From: Protonemura montana
Taxonomy: Eukaryota; Arthropoda; Insecta; Plecoptera; Nemouridae
Length of the DNA stretch: 64,000 bases
Assembly: GCA_947568835.1 (NCBI GenBank)
Contig: OX387607.1
Location: 8,131,201-8,195,200 of the forward strand
Direction of reading: 5' to 3'
Every line of letters begins with the position of its first letter. Within the stretch, counting starts at the first letter, position 1. Positions 47,886-59,220 of this stretch are shown here, one piece after another. The translations under genes were made by a program, and so were the position numbers. The notes under the pieces were generated by a model. It had not been told where the DNA came from. It was given only the letters and a program-made list of their open reading frames with translations, and made no database searches.

Positions 47886-50710
47886 GCTTTATTGACAGGC
47901 AATTGGTTTGCTTGTTGATAGGCTTGATTTTTTTATGGAATTTTGGTCTTTAGAGATTTTAAGGAATTTGGTTATTGCAACGTGACTTTGGTTCTTGAGA
48001 ACGAAGATCTCTAAGAAATTAAAAGAAGACTAGAACAAAACCGTCTATAAAATCTTGCCAAAAAACTCTTTTTTTACGTTAGTTTTTAATTTTGTTGTCT
48101 GCACAATTTAGTGCCTGCACTTTGACAACATGATTGATATTTTAGAGTCCAACTTTGGACTTGGCTGTGAAAAAGTAAATTATTGTAAATTCACCTCAAG
48201 TTAAAAATATTTAAATTGATAACAATGATCATAAATATTTTGGATGCATAGTTAAAAAATAGTGGTATAAATCAATAATCAATCGGCAATACGAGTGAAC
48301 TCAACACCTCACCAACGAAAAACACAACTGGATAAAATACCTATCTATGGATAAAGAACTCTAATCCCCGCGACAGCGAAGCCAACAGGAAAAAAAAACC
48401 TAATAAACTTTATACCTTTAAATAACGTGGAGCAATCTCTCTCCAGCTATCATCCCTATGAATTCGCGCTCATAATATCCAACCCCTACCCCTCCTAGCG
48501 GGTGACCATCGGTAAAAATATTGGCACTGAGACGGTAGACCAGGGGGGGTGGGTGGGGGGCCAGCCAAAAGCCTCCCCGTGGCGCGATAAGCATTTGAAT
48601 AACATTACACTCGGAACGTATATATGCCCACTCGAAAATGTCACACTGCATTAAAAAAACGGTATAAATTACCTCCCTTCCCCATCCCCAAACCCCGTTT
48701 TAATCAATGCTATTCGGATATATTCATTCGCGTGCTTTAATCTTCATTTATCGGCAACATACTAAATTCTGTAATTTTAATGACACTTCAAAAATCTTTT
48801 AATTTACGCTTTTTTTTTCGAGAGAGAGAGAGTTTGCCCCGGCGCTTGGCGTTGGGGACTTCGCGCCAACTGATCGAGCAATGCGATGTGAAGAGGATGG
48901 GGATTTGGAGGAGTGGAGAGTGTTGGAGTGGGGAGAGTGGCCAACTCGGTGCTCTGCCCCGCGGTCCTGTACTCGTTCACAACATGGGCATTTACCGTGC
49001 AAGTGTCTTTGTAAAGATCTTAAAGCTATGAATTATAAGACAGTAGATAAAATCATGATTGATTACTAAGTTTCATTTATTTGAGTGGGCTAATGTATAG
49101 TGCTAATAAATCAATAAGTATAGTGAACTTTAAATGTTTCGAAATGAAGAATTATAACCTAAAATTGCAAATTGTGTATTTTAAATCTTTGTATGTAAGG
49201 AGAATTACAGAATACATTCATCTCTTTTTAGCAGACTATAAAAGAAACAAAAATAATGATATTAATAGAAATGGTGAGGATGGTAAGGGTGATTATTTAA
49301 TAACGAAACGTAGGATACTCAAGTAGATTTTAAAAAGGAATCGAAAAAGCGACAAATTTAAAAAACAATTCCTCTTCCCTTTGGACTCTCACTAACTTAA
49401 TGCTACACCGTTAATTTGAGACCGCAATCCAAAATTTTGACAGATCATAGCATGTCCGGAAGACGAGTATCTCCAAAAAAAACGGTCCGTTAAAATGGCC
49501 GACCAAAGACCACAGATCCTTCTACCAGCCTAGAAGTCGGCAAACTCAACCAGAAGTTCTTAAGCTGGTAAATAACTGTGCCTCAGACCACCCCTCTGAC
49601 CAGGCGTAGTGTCAAACTATAGACGAAAAAACCACGACCGAAGAAAAAGGTTCTGTTCCCCACTCCCATGACTAGCATCCCCCTCTACGGAGCAGAAGCA
49701 GGAAGGCAGGCGAACGGTCTGCGATGGCGAGAGGGGGGAAAGAGGGGTGGGGGGGGGGGGGGGGATCGCATGGCGAGAATGTGAGAAATATATAGATTGT
49801 GTTAAAAAAGTATCCGCGGGTGTTTTCCGCCGCCGCAAGGGGGATATTGATAAATTGCCCCCCACCCCCCTTCATGTCGGACGGTTTTCTACCAAAAGTC
49901 ACAACTTTATGTAGCTTCAGAAACGCTACAAAACTTTCTGATCGAGGAGGTGGGGAGGGGGATAATTTTGGGACCGTACGAGTACCCCTTTGTTCGAACA
50001 TCAAAAATGATTTGCTTCATTGATTGTGATTAAACACAGTGAAATCTATGTAAGTAACGTGTGTGTAACATGGTTAGTCGGTACTTAACCAACGTGATTG
50101 ACTTTATTATTAAACCTATTTCAAGCACGTAAGTCATTATCCTCGTCGAAGACTTCATGGCCTAAAGGGTCAATGAGAATATGAGAATATAGCATGAAGG
50201 CATTTTGTGGGGACACTTTTAGTGAAGTGCTAACTTTACTCAACAACAACCCAATTTTTACAAACATATACTTTGTGGAATTTAGAAGTCATTGTCATCA
50301 ACAATCATAATTGTTTCTCAGTTTGTATTCCGAACTTGGAAAAGTCAGCCAAAGTTAGTTGTTGACGACTCATATTTGCCGGAGGTGTCATCCCTGCCGT
50401 CTGGACCCAGAGTAATCCTCGGAAATCAACATGCTATGAATTTGTATAATAGCTCGGGGGCCCAAAAGATTTCTGACGTGGAGCTCGCTTCCCAGTGTCA
50501 AAAAGTGATGGTTCTTATGTGTAAGTGTAAGAAAGGTTAAGGAATCTCTAAAAAGTTTTAAATAAAACAGTTGTTTGGCATGGTCACTGAAATTAATCAA
50601 AATTAGGCCTCCATCTGTATCCTCTGGAGGATAAATGGAATTTTATTTTAATATTAGGAACACAATCATTACTAAGACTATTAGAACTACTCTCTTAAAA
50701 ATGGATGCCT

Positions 50711-50930
50711 CGAATCTCAATCTCCACCTATCGCGGGTGTTGCTCTAGCCCATTGAGCTTCTTGGACACACAGCATTTGAGAGGATTTTAGTAGAGTCAC
50801 AGATCTCCAAGGAATAGAACCAAGAGATTGTGAAATGCATCAAATACACTAAAATCCACTCAAAAATTATGGGTCCAAGTAGCTCAACGGGTTAGACCAA
50901 CAACTGCGATAGGTGGAGTTTGGGGTTTGA
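50711..50930. repeat. Fold-back pair of tRNA-related SINE copies
   Basis: The right arm (about 50830-50930, plus) reads CCAAGTAGCTCAACGGGTTA, then CTGCGATAGGTGGAGTTTGG and GGTTTGAGTCCCCG, with an A-box-like TAGCTCAACGGG and a B-box-like GGTTTGAGTCC. The left arm (50711-50811, minus) reads CCAAGAAGCTCAATGGGCTA, CCGCGATAGGTGGAGATTGA and GATTCGAGG. Similarity continues toward the centre (GAGAT.TGTGA, ACTAAAATC), leaving a loop of only about 10-20 bases. The family source is probably a tRNA gene. Confidence 0.65.
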
Positions 50931-51418
50931 GTCCCCGTTTGAGAGGGTAGAAGTGTTTCTAACAATAAAATACCCTGCGCTTTGCGAGCGTTTGCAATTG
51001 TAATCAGATTTCACAGAAATGGAATGTTTTATATTAGCCACTTGTTAAGTAAAGGTTATTTACTCTGAAAGGTCTGACGTAGGTATTAGACAGAAGTGAT
51101 CTTAAAAAAACGTGTTTTTTTATGTCAAGTGATCCAGGTTAGGATTACTGTGTTATAAGGGAAGCAGGATGAACCTGGTCTTTTGACAAGGTTCGACTTT
51201 TACTGTATGACTACGTTCAATAGGCAAATCCGTGAACAGTTTTGTCGATCATTATTCAAGCTTTAAACATAGCTTTTGAGCCAAAGGACGTTTTTAGTTG
51301 TAGAAAAGGTTGTTAAAATAATCATGTAATGGGTTAAATAAGACTATAAGAAATATCAAACCATTAAATCAATTTTATGCACACACTTGTTAAGAATTTT
51401 GTTGGTTATGATGCCTAC

Positions 51419-51622
51419 CTGGTGCGGAGTGACATCGTCGGAATCGCAATTCTTGAGGTTGAGCACAAATATCCCTTTGTTGGCTGAATTCCAAACGTAC
51501 AAAACATCGTCCCTTATTTGTAGCAGGTTTTTGGTCTTCACACACGTGTCCGGGAGATTATTACGAACAATTTGAAACAATTCACGGTTTGAAAGCCGCA
51601 GACGATCAGTTTCAGCGGCCAT
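51419..51622 (-). CDS. Nup88: Nup88 exon 1 (N-terminus of nuclear pore protein Nup88)
   Basis: Nup88 is a nuclear pore subunit with an N-terminal beta-propeller that binds Nup98 and a C-terminal coiled coil that joins the Nup214/Nup62 module; in flies (mbo) it limits CRM1-dependent export. This exon encodes 68 residues. The ATG at 51622-51620 sits in CCAACAATGG, a strong start context. The N-terminal segment runs NRELFQIVRNNLP, then NLLQIRDDVLYVW and GIFVLNLKNC, the first propeller strands in the family layout. Reading continues past the exon for 20 more codons to a stop, but a donor CAG|GTAGGC lies at 51419/51418 after exactly 68 codons (phase 0). That matches the acceptor phase of the exon at 12.6-12.8 kb, whose sequence is unmistakably Nup88. 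Identification of exon 1 alone would be moderate; the phase-matched pair makes it strong. Confidence 0.88.
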
Positions 51623-51720
51623 TGTTGGTGGAATTGGACGCGTAGCAGGTTAGCCAACTGTTTGTCGACAGCGCGCTGAGATCAATAAATTCAAATACTT
51701 GTTTTACATTGTGCTAAATA
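51623..51720 (-). promoter_or_regulatory. Nup88: Nup88 5' UTR and likely promoter region
   Basis: This lies immediately upstream of the Nup88 start on the minus strand. The leader reads CTACGCGTCCAATTCCACC before CAACAATGG. Further up is a short GC-rich patch, CTCAGCGCGCTGTCGACAAA, followed by AT-rich sequence. No TATA box is evident at the usual distance, as expected for a housekeeping gene. The transcription start is not defined by sequence. Confidence 0.4.
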
Positions 51721-52126
51721 ATGTATTAAACTTTGGTATTTAAGAAAGAAATGGAAGTAATTATATTTAAAAAAAATATATATTGAGTGTTTTTTCAAGT
51801 AAGGTCCCTGAAAACATGCGGTGGAAAAATGTCGCAAAAATAGTGTTTTCCTTAAAATATAAGTGATGAGACGCTACCAACTTCGAAAATAAGTTTTGAC
51901 GCCAACATATTTTCATGTAGCCAGATAAAAATATTAAAACCAAGCGTAATTGTTTAACCTTATTTTTAACAAAACTAACCAAAGCATCAGCTTTACATTG
52001 CTGGCAACCGCTTTAATAAATATCCACACAGCAAAGTAAATAGTCCAATACAATTAGGAGCTAAGGGATAGCATACAGTGATGGATGGCCCTTGATTGAT
52101 CCTGGTGACCGGTGTTGTTGATGGCA

Positions 52127-52210
52127 AAATCTTCGTACGACTTACAAGATTCTTCTCATAACGTAATTGTCTTACGGACAAGTCAGCTACAGCTTGAAAA
52201 TCGAAATATG
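52127..52210 (-). CDS. Weak candidate exon upstream of Nup88
   Basis: The minus strand is open from about 52230 to a consensus donor at AATCTT|GTAAGT: SSYFDFQAVADLSVRQLRYE, then KNL. The frame remains open past the donor. No convincing acceptor was seen (only CTTAAG or TTCAAG), so this may be chance. Confidence 0.15.
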
Positions 52211-54614
52211 ACGAGAAAGCACACTCTTAAGTGGTAAAATATATTTTTGAATTTAGGGTTATGGTTTCTAAAAGTTGATCCTTCCTATCTGAATAATCAT
52301 AAAGTTGCTATCTCAGACACTTGAGATCTTGACAATATCTTGGACATCTCTGACATCTTGGACAGCTGAGAACACTAAAATTTACACTGCACATTTGGTT
52401 CAAATCGGAGCAGGCCAAACGCACAAACGCAACAAACATTGTTTTTTTCTGTGGTATTTTTTTCATCATAAAAAATTCCTTACAAATTTAGTTGACCACA
52501 AAAAAATTAAAGGCAACATTTGAACATAAGACAGTTTTGTTTCTAATTTCCCATCGTCGCGTTTTCAGTCTCCACTCACGCATTCCTCTCGGTGGCAATC
52601 AGCACACAGCGCCGTCATCGCCAAGACGGCCAAGACGTTTAATTACACGAACCGTGTTAATTTATCTGCAAGACTCCGGTGCGGTGTTCTTGCTCTTGCA
52701 GCAGTTTCGATGCAGGGGCTTCTTACACCACGCCTCTGTAATAATGCATGCAATGACACATCGCCGGCAGGGTGGAAACCATGTACCCGTTGCTTCTGAG
52801 GTTATTACTGTTTTGAAAGTAGATCTTGAGTTAGCAAAATAGTGTTGTAAGATCTTGGAGTTCACATTGTGTTGATTGCTATTGCTGTTCATTGAATTGC
52901 TTTTACGGCTACACGTGGTGTCGTCATAAGTTGAAACTCCTATTAAGGTGAAATACTTTTGCTCACAATTATTTGACAGATTCCTTTCAAAATTTTCTTT
53001 GTACGGTATCTTGACCGGTGTTCTAAAGACAAAAATTGCACGCAGAAATTTCTACGAAAGAAAAACCAGACGATCATCCGCTCTCTCCTAAACGGAGAGT
53101 CAAAAGATCAATTCGAGGTCATCGGATCCAAGTACCTTCACCGTTTTTACCTAAGTACCTCGCTGTTATTACCACGTTACTTATGTTCTTTTTCAAAAAA
53201 AAATTTGTTTCCTTCAGTTTTAGTTTGCTTTGGGAAGAGTTTTGGTGAAACGCCGGCAAGTAAATAAATTTGGTCTGCCTACAAACACCCTTTAATAATG
53301 CTCATATATCTTCCACCAACATATCAAATAGTAGGTACAAGGCACCTACACCTACAGTTACTACACCTAGTACCTACGCAAAAATGCTATACTTCAAATC
53401 CAATTCTGCAATATCTGTATTATCATTACAAATTTGGCACTTTTTAATTATTTTTTTTCCATAATAATTAATTCTTTGATCCTTTGTTCAAAGGTTCTGA
53501 ACTTTTTGGGGCAACCCCAAAGAATATCTGACATCTTAAATGTTTGAAGTAGATCCATACTCGTCCAAGAAATCGTAAGAAAATACTGCATGATGGGTGG
53601 TCAGCAATTTATAGAGACTTTTAAAAAGTTTTTGTCCTAGAACTCAGGCATCAAAATCATCTCGCTGCCATTATAAATGCTTACATTCTTAGTGTTCGGA
53701 AAACCCCAAGTGTTCGACCTAGCACCGGTTAGTCGACAGTCGTGTCGGGCAGTCCTACCCGACCAGGTACCTACACAACGTAAATCTTGCATGGAAATCT
53801 TGCTCCAGGGGCATGACTAAAAAATTTGGGCTCGCTGCACTCAGCTATTCATGACGACGCGACCAATGGCTTCCGACGTCGACGTCCGTCAAACTGTGCC
53901 ATGTAACGACAGCGAGGACGTCGTACGTGTGCGCTATTGAAAACTGGAGTTGCGAGAAGATATTTGGGTCATGTTTTGATCAAGTATGACTTTGCGATGA
54001 ATACTTGTAACTTTTTAGTGCATTTCCTGTCTCCATTTTTAGCAAATATTTATCCTCATCTTTTGATATTTTCTCTGAATTGGCATCGTTTTGTTTAAAA
54101 TTCCGCTTGTTATTTTGGAGGTTAGAATATCTCAAGTGGTTTTTTGATTTGAAGAGGTATATATATTAAAATTTCATGTAAGAGGAGAGGATTTAATAAA
54201 TATTGAAACGTAGGGCGTGCATGTTACTTTATGGCATCTAAATAATTGGTCAGTGAATACTCCCAAGCAGGGAGATAAAAAAGCATGCTTCCATGCAAGC
54301 AGAATGACTAACATCAATTTTAAGTCATATTTTATCAGGAAATTACATTTTGCATTGCCCTCACACGCAATTCACTTGTATTTTGTAATTGCATTTATTT
54401 GCGATTCACTACACATTAAACTATATATATTTTCTCGTATTTCCATTGAATGCAATACATTTTGAAAACCTTAAAACTTTTTAGTAGGTAAATAAAATCA
54501 GCAGTGTAATGTCTCTATTTTTAGGAACTAATCACAAAAAAAAACTGTCAATAAAAGTGCGTCGCAAAACTTTAGTGTCCCAATGCAATGCTACCCATCC
54601 TCTCAGAATAGCAC

Positions 54615-54806
54615 TCAGTCAAGTTTTCCACCCAAACTTTCGTCCACCCAGCGTGCATCATAGTGTACGTCACCCTGATTGATAGCCCGAGCCTCGTGGA
54701 TAACTTCCCTTAAGACGACGCTCATTAATCGCTCTAACGGATAAGTGATTTGTTGCTGTTGTTGTAGTTGATGTTGTCGCCGCTGCGCAGAGTTGTTGTT
54801 CGACAT
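54615..54806 (-). CDS. Small ORF, possible first exon or 63-residue protein
   Basis: The start ATG at 54806 is in GCAACAATGTCG, a good context. The product begins MSNNNSAQRR, has a Q-rich stretch (QHQLQQQQQ), then LERLMSVVLREVIHEARAIN and GDVHYDARWVDESLGGKLD. The middle could form an amphipathic helix. The donor options near the 3' end are weak, so it may simply end at the stop. Not recognised. Upstream frame extension exists but lacks an ATG as good. Confidence 0.3.
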   Translation of the reverse strand: MSNNNSAQRRQHQLQQQQQITYPLERLMSVVLREVIHEARAINQGDVHYDARWVDESLGGKLD

Positions 54807-57525
54807 TGTTGCAACGTTGGTCCGCGAGAGGGCGTGAAATGATGTCATTAATAAAGTGTGCCTGTCACGAAGAAGGGAAATAAGAAACCAGGAAACTTTG
54901 GAGAAGTTTCGCATTGTGTCGCCATTGGTTTTGATCACTTTCGACCACAAAGACGATGTTCTCAAGAATTCAATTCCGGTAAGAATGAATGGTTTGTGTT
55001 CTGACGTGATGGAAAAGTGCTTGATATGTCAGCAGCACCTTCCTTTAATCTACAGTAGCTTATTATTGGTCGGACGTCTAATCTTACTAGTTTTCGAGCT
55101 TAATTTTTTATTTTAATTTTGATTTCGAGGAGTCCCAGGCTCGATCCTGATGGTCATCTTCCTGGTTGCAGTTTCTCCCAATTTTCAAAACCATTCTGAA
55201 AGTTGCTTACCAAAAAAAGCCATCTGGCACTTGACGATTAAAAAAAAAAAAAAAAAACACCTTTAAAAATGAAATAAACTTATGCAAATACCTGGGTTAT
55301 TGTTTTGCGCGAAATGCAGGAAACCCTGCAAGTTTTGAGACATTTCTTTAAGTTAAAGAAAATCGAAACTCTTCCGAGGGATGGCGTTACTAGCGATAAA
55401 GTCTCTGTCTTAATCGGGAATCACTCACGATGATAGTGCACTCTGTCGACAGATTTCTGAACAACTTCAAACAGTTCATTAAGATGGAAAATTCAGAATA
55501 GAATTTCCTGAATGAAAACAGATACTGCTGAGTCTGGAAGAGTTCTTAACAATCAAATGTCCTATCAATTACGAGAATTGTAAATGCACACAAGAATAAT
55601 CATGTATTTGTGTGGGTTATGACTCATATATATCTGCCACTGTCAAAAGAGTTTTAAGCCCAAGGACCTACCGTGGAAATCAAAGGAAGTAAAAGAGTTA
55701 GCGTGAAGCATTTCAATGAGGCTCACACGTGCTCAATGTTGGTTGGAGAGTGAAAACAACAGGTGAGCAAGATTATGAGGGGCCGGAAGTGACGGGGCGA
55801 TGCTCTTCCGCCACGCCCAATTCAGATTAGACTTCGTGTTCACACGGCTAGACACGACTCGACACGATACTGACCCCATGGTGGGAATAAGAGGAGATTG
55901 ATTGATTTCTATGCTGAATGCAATATCTTTGAGTCTTGGTGTTGGAAATAGTACCAGGAGGAAATCAGTATATTGATAGCCAGTCATAGTACCAAAATTG
56001 GTTATTCAAGAAGAAAAACAACCAATTTTGAACTAAATTTGTTTTCTGGGAGTATGATCAGTTAGAGATAGAAGGTAGATTTTGGGGAAAAGACTTTTAA
56101 ATGGGCTTTGTGTGCTTCTCGTATGACAAAGAAAAACATCTGAATTTGCTCCAAATTTGAGTGATAAACTCAAAATTGACATTCCTTATTGACAACAATC
56201 CAATGACAGGCATGTAAACTACTCTACTTAATTTCGAGTTTTGTTTCTAAATATCAACCACTCTTCAAGTTTTCTGATAAAATCTTTCTTTTCTGTATTT
56301 GATACGCGTGGTTAACTAGCAAACAAATTTTAATAAAAGTCAATCATAAAAAGTGAGTCATTAATAGTACTGACGACAATACACCCACAGAATGCTCGGA
56401 AGAGTCAATATTTGGTGCCCATTATCTACATTTTTAGATACATTTCTTAAAATGATGAGATCTTGAATAACTTCTCACAGATATCGCCTATTTAGTATTC
56501 ATAGAATATCAAAAAATGGTTATTTTTTAAACCTAGAAATATACAACCACGACCATATGATAAAAAAAAAAGTTTTGACTCGTATGTTCAGTTTTTTAAT
56601 GTGCTTCATGTACATAAAGTTAATCAAAGTCACCGAGAAAGTCATTAACCATTGCGCCTAATCACGACACAAAACATTCCTCGCAAATAAGCCCCAGTCA
56701 CGATACCCATCCTATTAGTTATTAGTAATATGAAACCTATAAATATTGCAGTAAGCTCACCCCTCGTGTCGCCTACCCCATGCCCTGGCTGACAGGTACA
56801 TCCCGTGACGTGGTACGGGACACACCTATCTACTTGCCAAGTGACACGCCTTGGTGCCTATTGTTTCACAGATCGGCTCGCTAATTAATACAGATTTCCT
56901 GGTTGGTGGGAGTGGCAAGGATTTCAAGGATTCAGGACGAAATTCGGGTAATTGTTTGCGACGTTTAGGGCAGGAAGGTGGCCAGACGTGATGACTTGCG
57001 TTTTGGTTCGGGGAGTTCATTTTTGTTTGTTTTAGTGACTTTGTTCGGGGAAGGGGAGGGGGGGGGGTGAAGGCAGGGTAACTATTGTCTGATTGTTTGA
57101 GTTGTAATCATTGACTCAGGAGTTTATAGTTTGCTCCAAAGATACCAAAATAATGCTGGATGAATTGAGCACAACGATTTTTATTCGTTGACTTTGCTGA
57201 ATTTTTCTGAAGAATTTTGAAAGATTGAATATACTGGGAGATTAAAAAGTTTTCTTTTAGAATAGAAACTCAGGTGGTAAAAATATGTTGGATCAAGATT
57301 CTAGAAAAGGTTTCACAGGGCAGTTTCAAGTATGTGCAAGGTTTTAAGGTGTTTTAGTCTCTGTGGTGTTTCCCAAGTATAAAGTCAAATCAGGTAACGA
57401 CAAGTGGGAGGGGAGCTTCTCTATCTTTGCAAGATTTGAAAAGTAAATTATTAAATTTAGACAAGATTTCTCAAGACATGTGTGAGATTTCACAAGGAAT
57501 ATTCTGAAAAACTATTGCATTTGTT

Positions 57526-57769
57526 CTAGGGATACATTTTCCGAGATTCAACGTTTAAAAGACTAGCTAATTTTTTTATTTTGAAAAAAACTAAAATCCA
57601 TTTTCGGAATCCTGTTCCCGTAAATAGCTTGGCTTCTTCCGGCAAAGCATCAATCGCAGCATCGGATGGCTGCAGAATCTTTTTAATCCAGACCCGAGCT
57701 TGAGCTCCTAGCAAAGCTCGACTTGGTATAATTTCAGTACGTTTACCTTGTGCCCTTAAAGTGACTTTA
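57526..57769 (-). CDS. Candidate last exon of an unidentified gene
   Basis: A possible acceptor, CGTTTTCTTCAG, ends about 57770 on the minus strand. The frame then stays open for about 80 codons to TAG at 57526: VCFKVTLRAQGKRTEI, IPSRALLGAQARVWIKKILQ and PSDAAIDALPEEAKLF. Residue composition is protein-like in the first 55 codons and AT-driven at the end. No family recognised. It lies 6 kb upstream of Nup88 on the same strand. Confidence 0.25.
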
Positions 57770-58938
57770 AAACAGACGCTGAAGAAAACGTTTTCATCCA
57801 GTAATTAAACATTAAAACCGTTAATATTGCCAATTTTAAGAGCACAGATTTTTCTTTTGCCACTGACGAGTAGTAAGCGCAAACAAAAAATACAGAAAAG
57901 AGAATTACTTAAAATATGAAAACGTATTTTTTAATCTAATCCTTTAAGAAACATGTCACATTTTTCTCGTTCCTTGAAAGCTGGATGGGATTATTTTTTC
58001 TCATTAGCGCATGGCTGTAGTTTAGGAGTCATTAACTCCTATCAGGCTAAATTAGGGCCGGCTCGCATAGAAAGGCAGGTGTGTACCTCTCGTACATCTC
58101 TTTGGATGGAGGTTGGGGGGGAAGGGTTGCAACGAACGAAATGGTTGGGGGGGGGCAGAGAGATACTTAAAAAATATTCTCATTAAGTCGTACATGAGGG
58201 GTTTGAGTGGGGGTATTCAATGCTGGTAGTAGCTTGATGTAGGGGGTAAGGGTGGGTGCAACTTTTCCTATTTGCTAGTTTTTAAATACGCTTGGTGCCG
58301 GATTTAATGGCCGGCCACCCGGTCGTAAACATTGGACTTTGGTTCTTTTCCCCGCCGGCAAAACCCCGACGCCACCGTCTGTGTGCTGTTAATTATAAAA
58401 TATAATAATTGTCATTTTAAGATAATAAGAATGGGAATTGGCTGCTCGGGCTTCATTTCCTCGACGCGGTTGTATCGCCCCCCCTCCCACGTACGTGGCT
58501 CCTGCCTTAACGGGGACATTTTTCAAGCGAGAACAATATTTTACAGTTTGTAATATTTTTCTTTTTCTTCTGCTTAAGGAGCTTGGCTTTGTTTTGCCGA
58601 AATGTGCGTAAGACCTGACGGTTGAAGAAATATTTTGCGGATTAAGTGACAGATCTGCATAGAAATTTTAAACGAACATTTTAGCGTACAGGTCCGGTTC
58701 AGCCAAATTTCCAGATGATCATTGAAATGAAAGTTAAAATTATTGACATGTCGGCTTCCAATCCCATGCAGTGAAATTCAAATGTTTCATTGAAAATCAT
58801 TTCTGAGCTGAATAATTTGTAGCCGATCCTTAGTACTAATTACGGGTACTACAAGGGATTCAACTAAAGTTAAGAAATCTGATTACTTGTAGAAACAGAT
58901 TTTGAGGGAATTTTGTTTTTTGGAGTTGTTTTGGGATT

Positions 58939-58998
58939 CTGAACGCAGCCCGCAGAGCAAATATGGCACCTCCACGCCACGTCAGAAATTTCAACTAT
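58939..58998 (+). repeat. Dispersed repeat family R2, copy 4
   Basis: CTGAACGCAGCCCGCAGAGC, then TATGGCACCTCCACG, followed by CAGAAATTTC; the 28.9-kb copy has CAGAAAGTTTC at the equivalent place, so the family core is about 60 bp. Confidence 0.5.
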
Positions 58999-59186
58999 TT
59001 CGAATTTTTTCCTCCACCTACGTGGTCGAAAAGTGTGCTTTTCAGCTGTTCCACCTCCAACTAATTACTTTTAGGACTGGTTATTTAATTTAAAGATTTG
59101 TTGATTTGCAATATAGAAGCTAAATTAAATATTTAATACATGGCCTGCGCCGTAAGAACAATGCTACACAACCCGTATTCAAAACC

Positions 59187-59220
59187 ACGCGTCGTTAAAC
59201 TCCACAAATAAATAAAAAAA
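59187..59220 (+). repeat. Shared LINE/SINE 3' tail, second isolated copy
   Basis: CACGCGTCGTTAAACTCCAC is followed by AAATAAATAAAAAAAATAA, the tail plus an A-rich end. No identifiable element body lies upstream, so it is probably a severely 5'-truncated insertion. A weaker third copy is at 411-440 (AAGTGTCGTTAAACACAG). Confidence 0.5.

Larger units (their letters stand above)
12814..51418 (-). other. Nup88: Nup88 intron 1 (38.6 kb)
   Basis: This is the interval between the exon 1 donor (GTAGGC reading down from 51418) and the exon 2 acceptor (CCACAG ending at 12814). The polypyrimidine tract of the acceptor is TTTCTCTACC at about 12819-12828. The length follows directly from the two splice sites. 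The intron contains 5S-SINEs at 21.7, 34.8, 35.9 and 43.1 kb, tRNA-related repeats, and nine of the twelve long G/C runs. It also has blocks rich in TAAT-type sites and a possible promoter on the opposite strand at 33 kb. An alternative or additional small exon inside it cannot be excluded by eye. Confidence 0.85.
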
